This document shows positions 50,935 through 64,000 of a stretch of DNA of 64,000 nucleotides, one piece after another. The position numbers and the translations under genes are program-made. The stretch is from Hypomesus transpacificus (lineage: Eukaryota > Chordata > Actinopteri > Osmeriformes > Osmeridae): NCBI RefSeq assembly GCF_021917145.1, contig NC_061063.1, forward strand, positions 5,336,510 through 5,400,509. Direction: 5' to 3'. The first letter of the stretch is position 1, and each line of letters begins with the position of its first letter. Under the pieces are notes generated by a model. It made no database searches and was not told where the DNA came from. It worked only from the letters and a program-made list of their open reading frames with translations.

Positions 50935-51328
50935 TAGCAAGACATAGACAGGCAGAGAGGAGAAGCATTAGCGCCACTTGGTGGTCAAAGATGGTTTTGA
51001 AGTTAGCGGTGTGTGTCTCAAGTCACACCCTAATCCTCATACACTGCACTACTTTTGACAAAAGTCTAAAAGTATATAATAGATATACTTGAGAGATACA
51101 TATATGGACCAGTCCAAGTATTTGGCCAGGGCTTGTTTCATTTCAACTTATTCTGAATTGTTTTCAGCAGCTGTGGTATAGACTAATAGGTACTTTCTAC
51201 TGAAATAGGGTGTGATTTGAGCTCAGTGGTTCTATCTGTACACTGAGGTATACGGTTGCTCTATAGTCTCAGTGTGGGGGCTGATGGTATGTTGCTGTTC
51301 TATAGTCTCAATGTGGGGGCTGGTGGTT
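50935..51328 (-). other. cspg5: Probable cspg5 3' UTR
   Basis: Sequence directly past the cspg5 stop codon (TAA at 51329-51331 on the minus strand). No coding potential is seen. No poly(A) signal could be chosen, and the gap may hide it. Confidence 0.4.
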
Positions 51329-60167
<8,839 letters not shown>

Positions 60168-60197
60168 TCCGGTCTCGAATTCCTCAGACACTGACAA

Positions 60198-62150
<1,953 letters not shown>

Positions 62151-62189
62151 CTTGTCAGACAGGAAAACCACGCAATATTAAAGTGAGAC

Positions 62190-62340
62190 TGCTATTAAGG
62201 CTGGCTGGTGGACCCAAGCGCACAACACGAGCCAAGACACACGGCGTAGAGGTTCAGGGGGTTTATTGAGAACAGACAGACCAGAGGGACAATCAAGGGC
62301 AGACGGGGCAGGGTAGATGGAGCTTGCGGATCTGCAAACA
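62190..62340. repeat. Possible unclassified repeat upstream of L2
   Basis: CTGGTGGACCCAAGCGCACA followed by GTTTATTGAGAACAGACAG resembles a segment often seen at fish transposon ends. I could not assign a family or ends. Confidence 0.25.
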
Positions 62341-62470
62341 AAACGTACGTTATCATACAGTTTTGGGCCACGACAGTACCTTGTCAAGAGTTAAATGAAC
62401 CAGATTTAGCTAATTGAACAATTGAACAATTGAACGTGCTGTATCTAACCAACTGTCTAACTTTCTCTCT

Positions 62471-63709
62471 CAGAACAACCTGCTTGACCCCAACCAATCG
62501 GGCTTCAAGACCGGCCACTCCACAGAGACTGCCCTCCTTTCAGTCACCACTGCCCTCCAGTCTGCTAGAGCGGCTTCGAGGTCATCCGTCATCATTCTGC
62601 TGGACCTTTCTGCGGTGTTTGATACGGTTAAGCACCAGATCCTGCTCTCCAGACTTTCTGAGATGGGCATCACTGGCACTGCACTCCAGTGGATCTCATC
62701 CTACCTGTCGGGAAGATCCTACCAGGTCTCCTGGGGAGGCAAACTGTCAGACCCTCGCCAGCTCTCCACGGGTGTCCCACAGGGCTCCGTCCTTGGACCC
62801 CTCCTCTTCTCTCTGTACACCACCTCACTTGGACCAATCATCACCTCCCATGGCTTCTCCTACCACTGCTACGCTGACGACACGCAGCTGTTCCTGTCGT
62901 TCCCCTCGACCGATCCGGGGATCTCAGCTAGGATTGAGGCCTGCCTCGCAGACATCTCCGCCTGGATGACCGAGCACCACCTCCAGCTGAACCTCGCCAA
63001 AACGGAACTTCTCATCATCCCAGCCAAACCCTCCATCTTCCACGACCTCTCAATCACCCGGGGATCTGCGACGGTGACCCCCTCATCCTCTGCCAGGAAC
63101 CTAGGGGTTACCATGGATGATGAGCACTCCCTCACGGCCCACATTGCTGCGGTCTCCCGGTCGTGTAGATTCACCCTCTACAACATCCGGAAGATCAGGA
63201 GATACCTGTCTGAGCACTCCACCCAGCTGCTTGTCCAAGCACTTGTCCTCTCCAAGTTGGACTACTGCAACTCGCTGCTCGCCGGTCTCCCAGCATGCGC
63301 AAACCGCCCTCTTCAGAGGATTCAGAACGCAGCGGCTCACCTGGTCTACAATCTATCCAGATGCTCCCACTTTACCCTGCTCCTCATCTCCCTCCACTGG
63401 CTACCCATAACGGCCCGCATCAGATTCAAGACCCTGGTACTGACCTTCTGAGCAGTGAATGGGACTGCACCCGACTACATCAAGTCTCTCCTGCAGCCTT
63501 ACACCCCCACCCGCCACCTATGGTCTTCTTCAGACAACCGCCTGGTGGTCCCACCGTTTAAGACCGCCCAGTCCAAACACAAGCTCTTCTCCTGCCTGGC
63601 CCCCCAGTGGTGGAATCAACTCTCCACCTCCATCAGAGACACAGACTGTCTCTCCACCTTCAAGAGAAGGCTCAAGACACACTTGTTCCGGGAGTACAAC
63701 GGTACTTAG
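62471..63709 (+). pseudogene. L2-type LINE reverse transcriptase, 5'-truncated
   Basis: One reading frame runs from about 62471 to the TAG at 63707-63709, interrupted once by TGA at 63449-63451 (LVLTF, stop, AVNGTAPDYI). It begins at NNLLDPNQSGFKTGHSTETA. RT motifs follow: SVIILLDLSAVFDTVKH, SYLSGRSYQV, GVPQGSVLGPLLFSLY, the catalytic YADDTQLF, and LNLAKTELLIIP. The C-terminal part has YCNSLLAGLP, LHWLPITARIRFKT and FSCLAPQWWNQLSTSIRDTD. The endonuclease domain and 5' UTR are missing. The interrupting stop probably replaces an Arg codon through a CpG change. Sequence after 63709 to the window end looks like its 3' UTR. Similar C-terminus and tail link it to the fragment at 19563-20130. Confidence 0.9.
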
Positions 63710-64000
63710 GAATGGTTTGCTGAAACCAATGCTAGTTTCCTCAAGGATCACAATGACTCTTGCTTTGACTGTTGCTCTTGTTGGTTAGTGGTAGCTGATT
63801 TAAACTGTTGTATTCTATTTTAGTTCATCCTATTTTATTGCTCTCCTACAGGTACACTTGCACTTAGAGATTCATGTTGTTTAATTGTAAATTGCTTAAC
63901 TACATGCTCTTATGGTTTCTTCCCTTTAGCACTTATTTTTTGGTTGTTCACAATGTGTGCTTCTTGTTTTGGCTACCCGCAATGCTTTGGGGCTATCTTG
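63710..64000 (+). mobile_element. L2 3' UTR, continues past window
   Basis: Directly follows the L2 stop. Its start (CTTAGGAATGGTTTGCTGAA) parallels the sequence after the stop in the minus-strand copy near 19960. No tail is reached before the window ends. Confidence 0.6.

Noticed and set aside
62430-62969. 179-aa frame over the L2 element
   Set aside because: Shadow of the true RT frame. The catalytic YADD and the conserved motifs are in the frame starting near 62471.

Overview
The window is vertebrate nuclear DNA from a ray-finned (teleost) fish. The evidence is multi-exon genes with GT-AG introns, dense (CA)n/(GA)n microsatellites, a Tc1-type transposon with long IR/DR ends, an L2-type LINE, and a tRNA-derived SINE that shares the L2 tail. 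A salmonid/pike/smelt-like lineage is possible but not shown. A 100-N assembly gap lies at 50835-50934. All exon models were built by eye from splice sites, reading phase and remembered family proteins; no search was run.

Layout: 1-9.6 kb has no gene I can support and carries a SINE at about 8.9-9.1 kb. 9660-10769 (-) is a three-exon, FoxH1-like forkhead gene whose recognition helix is altered. 12.4-18.6 kb (-) is a complete, fast-evolving beta-catenin gene, best matched to the teleost ctnnb2 ohnolog. 19.56-20.13 kb is an L2 fragment. 20525-21232 (-) is an intronless ORF with five internal MABP-like repeats. 23713-30982 (-) is dync1li1 (cytoplasmic dynein-1 light intermediate chain 1), with an intact Tc1 transposon in one intron. 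34525-43399 (+) is cpne4 (copine-4). 45142-48432 (+) is mrpl3 (mitochondrial uL3m). 51329-60167 (-) is cspg5 (neuroglycan C), with an apparent one-base frameshift in its EGF domain. 62471-63709 (+) is a 5'-truncated L2 reverse transcriptase with one premature stop.

The genes are not an operon; each has its own promoter. cpne4-mrpl3 adjacency matches human 3q22. Human CTNNB1, DYNC1LI1 and CSPG5 all lie on 3p, so the window looks like part of an old conserved vertebrate block. The most informative points are: the beta-catenin gene structure (GC-AG first coding intron, one intron more and one fewer than human, a 30-bp C-terminal duplication); the forkhead protein with a non-canonical DNA-recognition helix and an EH1-type corepressor motif; the unfamiliar repeat protein; the cspg5 homopolymer frameshift; and the conserved alternative donor in cspg5.
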